This document shows positions 42,088 to 51,189 of a stretch of DNA of 64,000 bases, piece by piece (position 1 is the stretch's first letter; every line of letters begins with the position of its first letter). The notes beneath the pieces were generated by a model. The model saw only the letters and a list, made by a program, of their open reading frames with translations, was not told where the DNA came from and did no database searches. This DNA is from Paludibacteraceae bacterium. GTDB taxonomy: Bacteria; Bacteroidota; Bacteroidia; Bacteroidales; Paludibacteraceae. The DNA is taken from assembly GCA_017464475.1 (NCBI GenBank), contig JAFTZQ010000018.1, positions 85,516 through 149,515 of the forward strand, given 5' to 3'. The position numbers and the translations under genes were made by a program.

Positions 42088-43008
42088 TTAACTTTCAACT
42101 CTCCTCCCCCTGTTAACGGGTCTGACGCGGTATCCGGCGGCTCGAAGGAGTTGCAGCAGACCTTTCTCTCCGCCTAAATAGACAGCGTCCAGCACGATAA
42201 ACGCTCCTCCTTCCGTCAAGATGGGTTTGAGCCGCTTCACCCATTGCTCATTGCGGGCACAATAGACCTTGTAATCCGAGAAAGAGATCGAGGTTGTATT
42301 GTCGGGTCCCTCCACTTGGAAGGCAATGTCCGTCAGCCGTCCGGAGCGGTACATTTCTCTGATGATCCGCTCCTGTTTGACTTCGTTTTCCGGGTACTCC
42401 ATGACTTTCATCAGCTCCTTGCATTGCCAATGGAAGGGTTCGCGGTCGAAGAGCATATACATCGTCTCGCCGATATTATCCAGTCCGACGATCGGCAGAT
42501 CCCGCTCCGCCGCCACGGCTTCAAAGAATCCGACCATGGATCGTTGCTCGTCATATTGTAGCCATTGCTTCATCAATTCCGTCCGAAACATCTCCGTCAA
42601 ATAGGACGGTTTCATCCGGCATAATTTATCTAATCCCATGCCGATGTTAATGCGAAGACTATTGTTGATAAACTCGTACTCGTTTTCGCTATAGAAATTA
42701 GACAGTTTGATCGAGTCGGGCAGGATGGCTGCTTGGCGGAGAGCAGCGAGCGCTTCATAGTCCTGCATGGCAAATTCCGTGACCACTTTGTGGCATTTGC
42801 CGAAGCATTTGAATACATTCGGAATGGTGTCGATAAACTGCATATCGACATACTTATTCGTAGCGAGGACATAGGATTTTTGCCGCGCGCCGCCCTTGCT
42901 GATTTCGTACAACACTTGCGCGCGGCAAGGAGAAAAATGAAAAGTGAAAAGTGAAAGGACGAAAAGCCCTCTCAACCACCTTATACTATGTCTCCTTTCA
43001 CCTTTCAT
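42088..43008 (-). CDS. TraB/GumN-like secreted protein with altered motif
   Basis: 306 residues. The signal peptide core (VLSLFTFHFSP) is encoded by CTTTTCA heptamers, and the ATG and KGERRH by the adjacent TTTCACC repeat. The mature region opens LYEISKGGARQKSYVLATNKYVD, the TraB/GumN start (family: L.E....  SYL.GT.H), and continues with the usual middle and YRVRPVNR end. The family's GTxH is replaced by ATNKY, so metal-dependent protease activity, if any, is probably lost. Confidence 0.75.
   Translation of the reverse strand: MKGERRHSIRWLRGLFVLSLFTFHFSPCRAQVLYEISKGGARQKSYVLATNKYVDMQFIDTIPNVFKCFGKCHKVVTEFAMQDYEALAALRQAAILPDSIKLSNFYSENEYEFINNSLRINIGMGLDKLCRMKPSYLTEMFRTELMKQWLQYDEQRSMVGFFEAVAAERDLPIVGLDNIGETMYMLFDREPFHWQCKELMKVMEYPENEVKQERIIREMYRSGRLTDIAFQVEGPDNTTSISFSDYKVYCARNEQWVKRLKPILTEGGAFIVLDAVYLGGEKGLLQLLRAAGYRVRPVNRGRRVES
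42930..42960. repeat. Heptamer repeat TGAAAAG encoding a signal-peptide core
   Basis: About four copies of GAAAAGT/GAAAAAT-type heptamers, in frame in the TraB/GumN-like protein. Confidence 0.9.
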
Positions 43009-43033
43009 TTTTCACCTTTCACCTTTCACCTTA
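42990..43033. repeat. Heptamer repeat TTTCACC at the TPR/TraB-like junction
   Basis: About six copies. It contains the ATG and first codons of the TraB/GumN-like gene and abuts the TAA stop of the TPR gene. Confidence 0.9.
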
Positions 43034-45025
43034 CTTAAATCTTGTGATCATGTTATACGCCTGATAAATACCCAATTCACCGGCTTTGGAGAGGTCAGCC
43101 AGCCCTTTCTCGTCCTCGCCGAGGTAGATATAGGTGAGTCCGCGGTTGAAGTACGCTTCAGCGAAATCGCCGTCCTGTTGTATGGCGCGGGTATAATAAT
43201 CGATGGCGTCCTTGTATTCCTTCTGCGCGCAGAGGATATTGGCTTTGTTATAGAGCGCAAAGACGAAATCCGGCTGCATGCGCAGGACTTGGTCATAATC
43301 GCGCAGCATGATCTCGAAATCCATGTTGGCGGTGGCTTCCTGTTCTCCGGTCGTGCGCTGGTATTCCAGCAGTCTGTAACGCCAGTTAGCGCGGCAGAAA
43401 TAGAGCACCGGCTCCAGATTCTTGTCCGCCATCAGCGCCGCGCGGGTGCAGTCGTCAATCGCGGAGGTGTAGTCCTGCACGATCGCAAACTCAATCGCCC
43501 GTGCGAAATAGAGCGTCGCCGTGGGTGCTTCGTCTATATATCGCGAGAGACGCGCTATTTCCGTGAAATGGAAATCCACCATTTCTGCCGTCAGCGCCAG
43601 CTCTTCGGAAGTGAACCGCAAGGCGGCAGGAAGCGCGCCGCTGTTATTGAGTTGCTCCACCAGCGGATGGTAGTAATTGGTGCGCCGGAGGCTGATGTCC
43701 TGGCTGTAATACGAGAGGACGATATTGGATTCATTGACCACGTCCTGGTGGCGTTTTTGCACCGTTCCGCGGGTCTGCGAATCATATTTCTGCTCCTCTT
43801 CGTCCGGCAGGTCGGTCTGGTTTTGCGCCGTGGAGGAAGAGAACTCTTTGCGGTGGTCTTTCTTTTGCGGTTGCGCCTGTGCGATCTGCATGTCGGTATT
43901 TGGTTGCGCGGCTTGCTGCGCTTGGATCTGCTCTTTGCGGGACTCTAATTCCTGCGCTTTCTGGCGGAATTGGAATGCGCCTTTGGTGTCGCCCAACTTG
44001 GTTTTGGCTTGCGACGCCAGATAGTAAGCCGGCAGGAAATAGGGATATCGGTCTATCATCGCCTGCATATCCTTGACGACCGCGCGCCACTGTTTCAGTT
44101 GCATCTCCACCAACGCACGCTGGTAGCGCATCTCGGTGCGATCCGGCGCCAATGAGATAGCGGTATTCAGATCCTCCAAAGCGCGGTTGTAATCGCCCAC
44201 TTCCTGGCGCATCACACCGCGGTTATAATAGCAATCCGCATCCCTCGGCGCCATCTTCACCGCTTGGTCATAATCGCTCAACGCGCCGCGGTAGTTATGG
44301 CGGTGGTAATGAATCACACCGCGGTTGATATAGTCTCCCGCCCATTTGGAGCCCAGATTGATGGCTTGGGTCAGTTGCACATAGGCATCGTCCTCTCGCT
44401 CCAGCATAAGGTTCGTAACGCCGAGTGCAGACCAAACGGCAGGGTTGTTCTTGTCGTACTGAGCGGCTTTCTCAAACGCTTCCAGCGCAGTCAGGGTATC
44501 TTTTTTATGGATACAGATCTGTCCTTTTTCGCTCCAGACGGAAGCCGATTGCGGTTCGCGTTTGAGCATCTGCTCTATATCTTCCAGCGCGGCGTCATAG
44601 TGCTTCATCATCGCGCGTGTGTCTGCGCGCAGTAACATATAGGTACGGTTCTCCGGCGAGAAATGGAGCGCCTCCGTGTAGTCCGCTTCGGCTTTCTCCA
44701 GCTCGTTCAGTTGGCGGTAGATGTACCCGCGCGCATAATAGCAGCCCGGCGAGAACGGATTGCGCTCAATCGCCGCATTACAATCCCGCAAAGCACCGTT
44801 ATAGTCCTCCAATTGGATCTTCGCGATCGCGCGGTAGAAATAAGGCTCCGCGAGGTACGGCTTGAGGTGGATGACTTGGTTGAAATACTGGATGGAGAGT
44901 ACGTAATCCTCAAAATACAGCGCATTCCGTCCGATCGCGGTAATACGGTCGGTGTTCAGTTGCGCATAAGTACCAAGGGACAAAGTACCAAGTACCAAAA
45001 ATAATATAAATCTCTTAATTTTCAA
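43031..45025 (-). CDS. Secreted TPR-repeat protein
   Basis: 664 residues. The signal peptide core (LVLGTLSLGTYA) is encoded by GGTACTT heptamers. Residues 30-340 hold about nine tetratricopeptide repeats (for example AEPYFYRAIAKIQLEDYNGALRDCNAAIERNP). A Gln/Lys-rich linker of about 70 residues precedes a second TPR block to the C-terminus (FALYNKANILCAQKEYKDAIDYYTRAIQ, FAEAYFNRGLTYIYLGEDEKGLADLSKAGELG). A scaffold for protein interactions, probably periplasmic. It lies between PBP1A and the TraB-like gene. Confidence 0.85.
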   Translation of the reverse strand: MKIKRFILFLVLGTLSLGTYAQLNTDRITAIGRNALYFEDYVLSIQYFNQVIHLKPYLAEPYFYRAIAKIQLEDYNGALRDCNAAIERNPFSPGCYYARGYIYRQLNELEKAEADYTEALHFSPENRTYMLLRADTRAMMKHYDAALEDIEQMLKREPQSASVWSEKGQICIHKKDTLTALEAFEKAAQYDKNNPAVWSALGVTNLMLEREDDAYVQLTQAINLGSKWAGDYINRGVIHYHRHNYRGALSDYDQAVKMAPRDADCYYNRGVMRQEVGDYNRALEDLNTAISLAPDRTEMRYQRALVEMQLKQWRAVVKDMQAMIDRYPYFLPAYYLASQAKTKLGDTKGAFQFRQKAQELESRKEQIQAQQAAQPNTDMQIAQAQPQKKDHRKEFSSSTAQNQTDLPDEEEQKYDSQTRGTVQKRHQDVVNESNIVLSYYSQDISLRRTNYYHPLVEQLNNSGALPAALRFTSEELALTAEMVDFHFTEIARLSRYIDEAPTATLYFARAIEFAIVQDYTSAIDDCTRAALMADKNLEPVLYFCRANWRYRLLEYQRTTGEQEATANMDFEIMLRDYDQVLRMQPDFVFALYNKANILCAQKEYKDAIDYYTRAIQQDGDFAEAYFNRGLTYIYLGEDEKGLADLSKAGELGIYQAYNMITRFK
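44975..44998. repeat. Heptamer repeat TACCAAG/GTACCAA encoding a signal-peptide core
   Basis: About three copies in frame within the TPR protein signal peptide. Confidence 0.85.
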
Positions 45026-45050
45026 TTCTCAATTCTCAATTCTCAATTAT
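45020..45050. repeat. Heptamer repeat AATTCTC between PBP1A and the TPR gene
   Basis: Four copies. The first coding-strand bases form the TAA stop of PBP1A, and the repeat fills the gap to the next start. Confidence 0.9.
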
Positions 45051-47314
45051 TCACATCCTTCGTTCGGATTAAACCATGCCGGCACATCGAATTGCTCGTT
45101 GGGACTGTAGCCTAAGTCCGGATCTGCCAGCACTTTCTGCATATAGAGAGCGCAGATGGGCAACGCCATCGACGCACCTTGTCCTTCTGCCATGTTATCA
45201 AAATGTATGCCACGATCTTCACCGCCGACCCACGTGCCGCTGACGAGCGAAGGAGTGAAACACATGAACCAACCGTCGGAGTTATTGTTGGTCGTACCCG
45301 TTTTGCCGCCCATCGGAGCGGTGATTCCATATTTGAAACGCACGCGCACACCTGTGCCATGATCGAGCACGGCGCGGAGCATATAGATCATCTTGTATGC
45401 CGTGGTTTCGCTGATGATTTCATGGGTGCGCGGAGTGAACATCCCGATGATATTGCCGTTGGCGTCCTCGATACGGGTGACGTAGAGCGGTTCGGTACGA
45501 ATACCTTTGTTGGCAAAAGTGGTGTAAGCGTCCACCATCTCCTCCACACTCACTTCGCACGGACCCAGACAGAGCGAAACGACCGGATCCAACTGACCTT
45601 GAATACCGAACGAGCGCATCATCTTGACCAACTGCTCCGGCGTGAAAAGCGACATCAGATAAGCGGAGATCCAGTTGGAGGAGTTCATCAGACCCCATGT
45701 GAGGGTGACGGTGTCACCGAGGTATTTATCGTGTGTGTCGCGCGGAGTCCATTCATTGCCGTTGCCGTCAATGAGCGTGATCGGTTCGTTAATGGTCTTC
45801 TCGCAGGGCCACATGCCTTCGTCCATCGCCAGCGTATAGAGATAAGGCTTGACGGTCGAACCCACTTGCCGGCGACCTTTGGTGGCCATATCGTATTGGA
45901 AATGAGCGAAGTTCGGTCCGCCCACGTATGCTTTGACATGCCCAGTATGCGGGTCCATGGACATGAATCCGCAGCGCAGGAAACTCTTCTCCCATTTGAT
46001 CGAATCATAGGGCGAAAGGACGGTGTCAATCACGCCGCGGTCGTACGAGAAGAGCTGCATCTCGCGCGGTGTATGGAATGCCGCCAAGATCGAATCATTG
46101 CTTGCTCCGGCGCGTTTCATCACCCGGTAACGCTCGGACTGACGCATTGTGCGATTCATGATGCCGTCCACTTCCGCTTGGGTGAGCGTACGAGAGAAAG
46201 GAGCGTTCTTTTTCTTCTTCAGTTCCTTGAAGAACGATTTCTGCTGCGCCTGCATGTTTTCGCTGACCGCTTCTTCGGCATAGCGCTGCATTCGCGAATC
46301 GATGGTCGTATAGATCTTCAGACCGTCCTGATAAATGTCATATTTGCTGCCGTCCGGCTTCTTGTTCTTCTCGCAAAAACCATAGAGCGGGTTGTTATCC
46401 CATTGATATTTATCGAGTTGGTATTGCTGTTTGTTCCATTCCGAGTAGTCGCTCTCTTTGGGTTGCTTGGCAGTCAACACGCCGCGCAGGTACTCGCGGA
46501 AATAAGGCGCGATACCTTGCTTGTGGTCCACCGAACGATAGTGCAACTCCAGCGGCAGAGCCGCAATCGAATCGCGCGTAGTTTCGTCTATATAGCCGTA
46601 TTTCTCCATCTGCCCGAGCACGGTGTTACGGCGGTTGGTAGCACGCACGGGATGACGCACAGGATTATAGAGCGACGGGTTCTTACACATACCGACCAAC
46701 ATCGCTGCTTCCTCTATTTTCAGATCCTTCGGCGTGGTGGAGAAATAGACCTGCGAAGCGGACTGGATTCCCACGGCATTATAGAGAAAATCAAACTGGT
46801 TGAGGTACATCAGCAGGATCTCATCCTTCGAATAGAGCCGCTCCAGTTTGGTAGCAATGACCCATTCGATGGGTTTCTGCATGGCGCGCTCGAAGATATT
46901 GTTCGCCCGCGGCGACCAGAGTTGTTTCGCCAGCTGCTGGGTGAGGGTAGAACCTCCTCCTGCGCGACCCAGTTTGAGAATCGCACGAAACATGGATTTG
47001 AAATCCACTCCGGTATGCTGGTAGAAACGCGCATCTTCGGTCGCAATCAACGCATTGATCAAGTCCTGCGAAAGGTCCGTGTATTGCACACCGATACGGT
47101 TCTCATACCGGTAATAACGTCCCAACGACTGCATATCCGAGGAAATGATCTCACTCGCAAAGGTGTTCTTCGGGTTCTGCAGCTCCTCCAGCGGTGGCAA
47201 ATAACCCAACGCACCTTTCGTAATCAGCCAAATCACAAGGAAAGCAACCGCTATTCCTCCTAAAAAGAGTCCCCAAAACCACAATAAAAATGGTTTATAC
47301 CAACTTTTCTTCAT
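45047..47314 (-). CDS. Penicillin-binding protein 1A (glycosyltransferase/transpeptidase)
   Basis: 755 residues. N-terminal membrane anchor (about 8-32). GT51 glycosyltransferase domain: ALIATEDARFYQHTGVDF with the catalytic Glu and GGSTLTQQLAKQLW. Transpeptidase: SxxK in GSTVKPYLYTLAMDEG, SxN in NSSNWISAYL, KTGT in GGKTGTTNNNSDGWF. A complete bifunctional class A PBP that polymerises and crosslinks peptidoglycan on the outer face of the inner membrane. It overlaps hemW by 4 bp. Confidence 0.95.
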   Translation of the reverse strand: MKKSWYKPFLLWFWGLFLGGIAVAFLVIWLITKGALGYLPPLEELQNPKNTFASEIISSDMQSLGRYYRYENRIGVQYTDLSQDLINALIATEDARFYQHTGVDFKSMFRAILKLGRAGGGSTLTQQLAKQLWSPRANNIFERAMQKPIEWVIATKLERLYSKDEILLMYLNQFDFLYNAVGIQSASQVYFSTTPKDLKIEEAAMLVGMCKNPSLYNPVRHPVRATNRRNTVLGQMEKYGYIDETTRDSIAALPLELHYRSVDHKQGIAPYFREYLRGVLTAKQPKESDYSEWNKQQYQLDKYQWDNNPLYGFCEKNKKPDGSKYDIYQDGLKIYTTIDSRMQRYAEEAVSENMQAQQKSFFKELKKKKNAPFSRTLTQAEVDGIMNRTMRQSERYRVMKRAGASNDSILAAFHTPREMQLFSYDRGVIDTVLSPYDSIKWEKSFLRCGFMSMDPHTGHVKAYVGGPNFAHFQYDMATKGRRQVGSTVKPYLYTLAMDEGMWPCEKTINEPITLIDGNGNEWTPRDTHDKYLGDTVTLTWGLMNSSNWISAYLMSLFTPEQLVKMMRSFGIQGQLDPVVSLCLGPCEVSVEEMVDAYTTFANKGIRTEPLYVTRIEDANGNIIGMFTPRTHEIISETTAYKMIYMLRAVLDHGTGVRVRFKYGITAPMGGKTGTTNNNSDGWFMCFTPSLVSGTWVGGEDRGIHFDNMAEGQGASMALPICALYMQKVLADPDLGYSPNEQFDVPAWFNPNEGCE

Positions 47315-48402
47315 ATCATTAAATCTTCAATTATTCTGTTCAATACATGCAGCCCCTTTTGGGTCGCTACAATGCGTCCGTCTTCCGTTTGGCGCAAAAG
47401 TCCGTTTTTGAGGTAGTCCGCAACACCGACGGGATACCGACGAGATACCGTGTCTGAAGTTATCGTTATACCTCTGTTCGTGCGGAGTCCCAACATGATG
47501 CGTTCATTATATAGGTCGGTCTCCGTTAAGGTCTCGCTTTCTCGCACCAAATCGCCGTTTTTTATGCCGCGAATATAGGTATCGAGATCGTCCGGATTCC
47601 AACTTCGTATATTCCCTATATAACTATGCGCGCCCGCGCCTACGCCCACGTACGGGGTGCCGTTCCAATAACTGCTGTTATGTTGCGCTTCCTTGTCCGG
47701 CAGGGCAAAATTGCTGACTTCATAATGCACAAAACCCGCTTCTTTGAGCCGTCCGCAGAGGTAATCGTACATGGCGTTTTCTGTATCTTCGTTCACGGCA
47801 GAGATCGCGCCGACGTCGCGCTGCTTTGAGATAGCAGTTCCTTCTTCGTACATCAGCCCGTAGGACGATATATGCTGCACGTTAAGCCCCAATGCCGTCT
47901 CGATATCCGCTTTCCATTGCTCCATCGTTTGCGTCGGAAGGGCGTACATCAGATCAATGGAGAGGTTCTCAAAGCCCGCTTTTTGCGCCATGCGGACGGC
48001 TTCAATCGCTTGCGCGGCATTGTGCCGGCGACCGATTAAGCGCAACAGCGAGTCCTGAAACGACTGGATGCCGATGGAGAGCCGGTTAATGCCTGCATTT
48101 TTGACGGCTTGCATATATTCCAAGGTCGCGTCGCCCGGATTGAGTTCCATCGTGATCTCCTCGGCTTCTGTAGCTCCGATGGCGTCTATTATTCGCCGGA
48201 TCTGTTCCGGTTTTAATGTGCTGGGTGTTCCGCCGCCGATATAGATCGTGCGGATTTCTCCCGCTTCGTTGCGCCGGGAACGGATCTCTGTTAATAGTGC
48301 CTCGATGTATTCCTCCCGCCGCTCCAAAAGGGTGGTGGAGAAGAAATCGCAATAGAGGCAGCGCGACTTGCAAAACGGTATATGTACGTACAGCCCTGCC
48401 AC
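47311..48402 (-). CDS. hemW: Heme chaperone HemW (radical SAM, HemN-like)
   Basis: 363 residues from GTG 48402, which overlaps the rarA stop (TAGTG); the longer frame starts at a TTG inside rarA and encodes an unlikely N-terminus. LYVHIPFCKSRCLYCDF carries the CxxxCxxC cluster motif. IYIGGGTPS, ELNPGD and NRLSIGIQSFQDSLLRLIGRRHNAAQA are typical. HemW members bind heme and SAM and deliver heme; they lack coproporphyrinogen oxidase activity. Confidence 0.9.
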   Translation of the reverse strand: MAGLYVHIPFCKSRCLYCDFFSTTLLERREEYIEALLTEIRSRRNEAGEIRTIYIGGGTPSTLKPEQIRRIIDAIGATEAEEITMELNPGDATLEYMQAVKNAGINRLSIGIQSFQDSLLRLIGRRHNAAQAIEAVRMAQKAGFENLSIDLMYALPTQTMEQWKADIETALGLNVQHISSYGLMYEEGTAISKQRDVGAISAVNEDTENAMYDYLCGRLKEAGFVHYEVSNFALPDKEAQHNSSYWNGTPYVGVGAGAHSYIGNIRSWNPDDLDTYIRGIKNGDLVRESETLTETDLYNERIMLGLRTNRGITITSDTVSRRYPVGVADYLKNGLLRQTEDGRIVATQKGLHVLNRIIEDLMI

Positions 48403-49622
48403 TAATCTTTCTTCCAAAATACCGTTCCGACCAGATCGTCCGGCAGGTATTGCTGTTCTACCCAATGCCCCGGAAAATCATGCGGATACTTGTATCCGTC
48501 TGCGTATCCCAGTTCTTTCATCAGACTTGTCGGCGCATTACGCAGGTGCAAGGGCACAGGCAAATTGCCCGTTTCGCGCACTTTTGCCAGCGCTTCGTCT
48601 ATCGCCAAATATGCCGAATTATCCTTGCGGCAAGTAGCCAGATAGATCGTCGTTTCCGCCAGCGGAATACGTCCTTCGGGCCAGCCGATCTTGTTCACCA
48701 CCTCGAAACAGGTGTTCGCCAGCAACATGGCATTCGGGTTCGCCAACCCTATATCTTCGCTCGCGGAAATGACTAACCGCCGCGCAATAAACTTCGGATC
48801 TTCTCCGCCTTCGATCATTCGTGCCAGCCAATAAATTGCCGCTTGCGGATCGCTGCCTCGGATGGATTTGATGAACGCCGAAATGATGTCGTAGTGCATT
48901 TCTCCGTCCTTGTCATAGGCAACGGGATTTTGCTGCAACTGCTTTGTAACCGTCTCATTATCAATGACCTTAACGCCGCTGTTGCTGACCAACTCAATGA
49001 TATTGAGCAACTTGCGTGCGTCGCCTCCGCTGTAGCGCAAGATTGCTTCGGTATCCTTTATTTCCAAACCCAGCGAACGGATGTATTCGTCTTGCGTCAA
49101 AGCGCGCTGCAGCAGTTCCAGCAAGTCTTCTTTGTCCAGCGACTTGAGCACATAGACCTGGCAGCGGCTCAAAAGCGGTGTGATTACTTCGAAACTCGGA
49201 TTCTCTGTCGTCGCTCCGATCAGCGTGATCGTGCCTTCTTCCACTGCGCCTAATAAACTGTCCTGCTGGCTCTTGCTGAATCGGTGGATCTCATCGATAA
49301 AGAGAATCGGGCTACGACTGTCTGCCGGCGCAAAAAGTCCGCTGTTCATGGACGCATTGCGTTTGGCTTTGTCGATCACGTCGCGCACCTCTTTGACGCC
49401 GCTTGTTACGGCGCTCAGGGTGTAAAACGGTCGTTGCAGTTGGTGTGCAATGATACGTGCCAGCGTCGTTTTGCCGACGCCCGGAGGACCCCACAAAATG
49501 AAACTGGCTATATTGCCGCTCTCTATCATTTGGCGCAGGATCGCTCCTTCGCCCACCAGATGTTTCTGGCCGATATATTCATCCAGCGTCTTTGGACGCA
49601 TTCGTTCTGCTAATGGCAACAT
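48402..49622 (-). CDS. rarA: Replication-associated recombination protein A (AAA+ ATPase)
   Basis: 406 residues. [23 protein letters not shown] opens the protein; Walker [10 protein letters not shown] lies near 45, Walker [16 protein letters not shown], sensor [11 protein letters not shown], and the C-terminal [32 protein letters not shown] is the family hallmark. It acts at stalled replication forks. The start overlaps the recN stop by 13 bp; its own stop overlaps the hemW start. Confidence 0.96.
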   Translation of the reverse strand: MLPLAERMRPKTLDEYIGQKHLVGEGAILRQMIESGNIASFILWGPPGVGKTTLARIIAHQLQRPFYTLSAVTSGVKEVRDVIDKAKRNASMNSGLFAPADSRSPILFIDEIHRFSKSQQDSLLGAVEEGTITLIGATTENPSFEVITPLLSRCQVYVLKSLDKEDLLELLQRALTQDEYIRSLGLEIKDTEAILRYSGGDARKLLNIIELVSNSGVKVIDNETVTKQLQQNPVAYDKDGEMHYDIISAFIKSIRGSDPQAAIYWLARMIEGGEDPKFIARRLVISASEDIGLANPNAMLLANTCFEVVNKIGWPEGRIPLAETTIYLATCRKDNSAYLAIDEALAKVRETGNLPVPLHLRNAPTSLMKELGYADGYKYPHDFPGHWVEQQYLPDDLVGTVFWKKD

Positions 49623-51187
49623 AATAACTGTTTGGCATTTGCAATCGCTTCCGGCGAGGGATTTTTGCCGCTCAGCATGGTAGCGATCTCTGTGATTCGT
49701 TCTTCTTCGTTCAGCAGCGAGATATGCGTCTCGGTGCGTTGTGCCGTGTCGGCTTTGAACACTTTGTAATGTGTCTGTCCGAGCGCAGCGATCTGCGGCA
49801 GATGGGTGATGGCAATGATCTGGCGGTGCGCCGCCATTTCGCGCATGATAGATGCCATTTGGGTTGCTATGTCTCCGCTCACGCCGGTGTCAATCTCGTC
49901 GAAAATGATGGTCGGCAGACCTTTTGTGCTGGCAATCAAGGCTTTGACGCACAGCATCAGACGGCTGATCTCACCACCGGAAGCTACTTCGCTCACAGCC
50001 CGCAGACTCTGGTTGAGGTTCGCAGCGAACATCAGTTGCACTTCGTCGCTGCCGTTGGGCGTGAAATCCGGCGTGGCAGTAATAGGAATCTCCACTTTGG
50101 CGTGCGCGACACCAAGCCGTTTGAGTCCGTCCACTAACCGCTCGCAAATCTGCGGAATAACGGCTTGGCGGCTCTTGGTCAAGGCTTGGGCAGAGTGGGT
50201 GAGGGTCTCTTTCTTGGCGGACACTTCTTTCTGCGCCTGCTCAATATCGTATTCAAAACTGTCCATCCGATTCACTTGTTGAGCCAACTCATCGCGGGTC
50301 GCAATCAGTTCGTCTATCGTCTCCGCACTGAATTTGCGCAGCAGGTCATTCAGAAAACCGATTCGCTCTTCCACCCATTCCAGCCGTTGCGGATCCATCT
50401 CAATATTGTTCGCCAAATGCTCCGCTTCTTCGGCTATGTCCTGCAACTCAATCCTTGCGCTGTCAATCCGTTCTTGCAACTCCGGCGCCGCATCGTCCAG
50501 ACGGCAAGCATGCAACGCGTCCAGCGCACTTCCTTGTTCGCCATTCAGCGCTTCAACGGCAGTCATCAATGCCATACGAATATCCTCCGCATGGCTCAAA
50601 CGATACTGCTCTTGCTCCAGCTCTTCCAACTCGCCGGATTGCAGATTTGCTTCGTCCAGGATCTTGTACCGATATTGGATATACTCCGCGTCCTGTTGGC
50701 TTTTCTTTGCCAGCGATTGCAACTTATTGAGCGCTTCTACTGCCGCCGTATAGGCTTCAAAATCCGTAGAATACTGCGCCATCTGTGTATCATTCTGCGC
50801 GATGGCGTCAATGATACTCAATTGAAAATCAGCGTTTTCTATCAGCAGGTTTGCGTGTTGGGAATGAATATCGATCAGTTTGTTTGCCAATGCTTTCAGT
50901 TCCTGCAAAGTCACGATTCCGTCGTCCACAAACGAACGACTTTTGCCGTTGGCATAGAGTTCGCGCCGGATGATACACTCGTCAAACTCCGCCTCGATGA
51001 TGCATTTGTCTTCGCCGTCGGTGATCGCTTTGCTGTCCGCGCGGGCACCCAAAACCAGCGCCAGAGCACCTAAAATGATACTCTTTCCTGCGCCCGTTTC
51101 ACCGGTTAGCACCGAGAATCCGGCTCCGAAATCAATGTCCAGATGGCTGATCAGCGCGTAATTCTGTATGTGTAAATGCTTCAGCAT
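49610..51187 (-). CDS. recN: DNA repair protein RecN
   Basis: 525 residues, SMC-like. N-terminal MLKHLHIQNYALISHLDIDFGAGFSVLTGETGAGKS with Walker A, a central coiled coil (about 150-350), and C-terminal VASGGEISRLMLCVKALI signature with Walker B TIIFDEIDTGVSG. Acts in double-strand-break repair with cohesin-like behaviour. It is followed closely by rarA and preceded by the porD-like gene, an arrangement seen in other Bacteroidota. Confidence 0.96.
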   Translation of the reverse strand: MLKHLHIQNYALISHLDIDFGAGFSVLTGETGAGKSIILGALALVLGARADSKAITDGEDKCIIEAEFDECIIRRELYANGKSRSFVDDGIVTLQELKALANKLIDIHSQHANLLIENADFQLSIIDAIAQNDTQMAQYSTDFEAYTAAVEALNKLQSLAKKSQQDAEYIQYRYKILDEANLQSGELEELEQEQYRLSHAEDIRMALMTAVEALNGEQGSALDALHACRLDDAAPELQERIDSARIELQDIAEEAEHLANNIEMDPQRLEWVEERIGFLNDLLRKFSAETIDELIATRDELAQQVNRMDSFEYDIEQAQKEVSAKKETLTHSAQALTKSRQAVIPQICERLVDGLKRLGVAHAKVEIPITATPDFTPNGSDEVQLMFAANLNQSLRAVSEVASGGEISRLMLCVKALIASTKGLPTIIFDEIDTGVSGDIATQMASIMREMAAHRQIIAITHLPQIAALGQTHYKVFKADTAQRTETHISLLNEEERITEIATMLSGKNPSPEAIANAKQLLCCH

Positions 51188-51189
51188 AT

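Noticed and set aside
42944-43948. 334-codon plus-strand frame opposite the TPR and TraB-like genes
   Set aside because: Mirror of real minus-strand repeats; its start lies in the heptamer array and no motif is seen.
45179-47263. 694-codon open frame on the plus strand opposite PBP1A
   Set aside because: PBP1A carries all catalytic motifs on the minus strand; the antisense product is His/Arg-rich without any recognisable domain and reflects codon bias of the real gene.
48403-48465. Longer N-terminus for HemW
   Set aside because: It would start at TTG inside rarA and add residues with no similarity to the family; the GTG overlapping the rarA stop fits better.
50165-51073. 302-codon plus-strand frame opposite recN
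   Set aside because: Antisense to the conserved ATPase and coiled-coil regions of RecN; no motif, no promoter.
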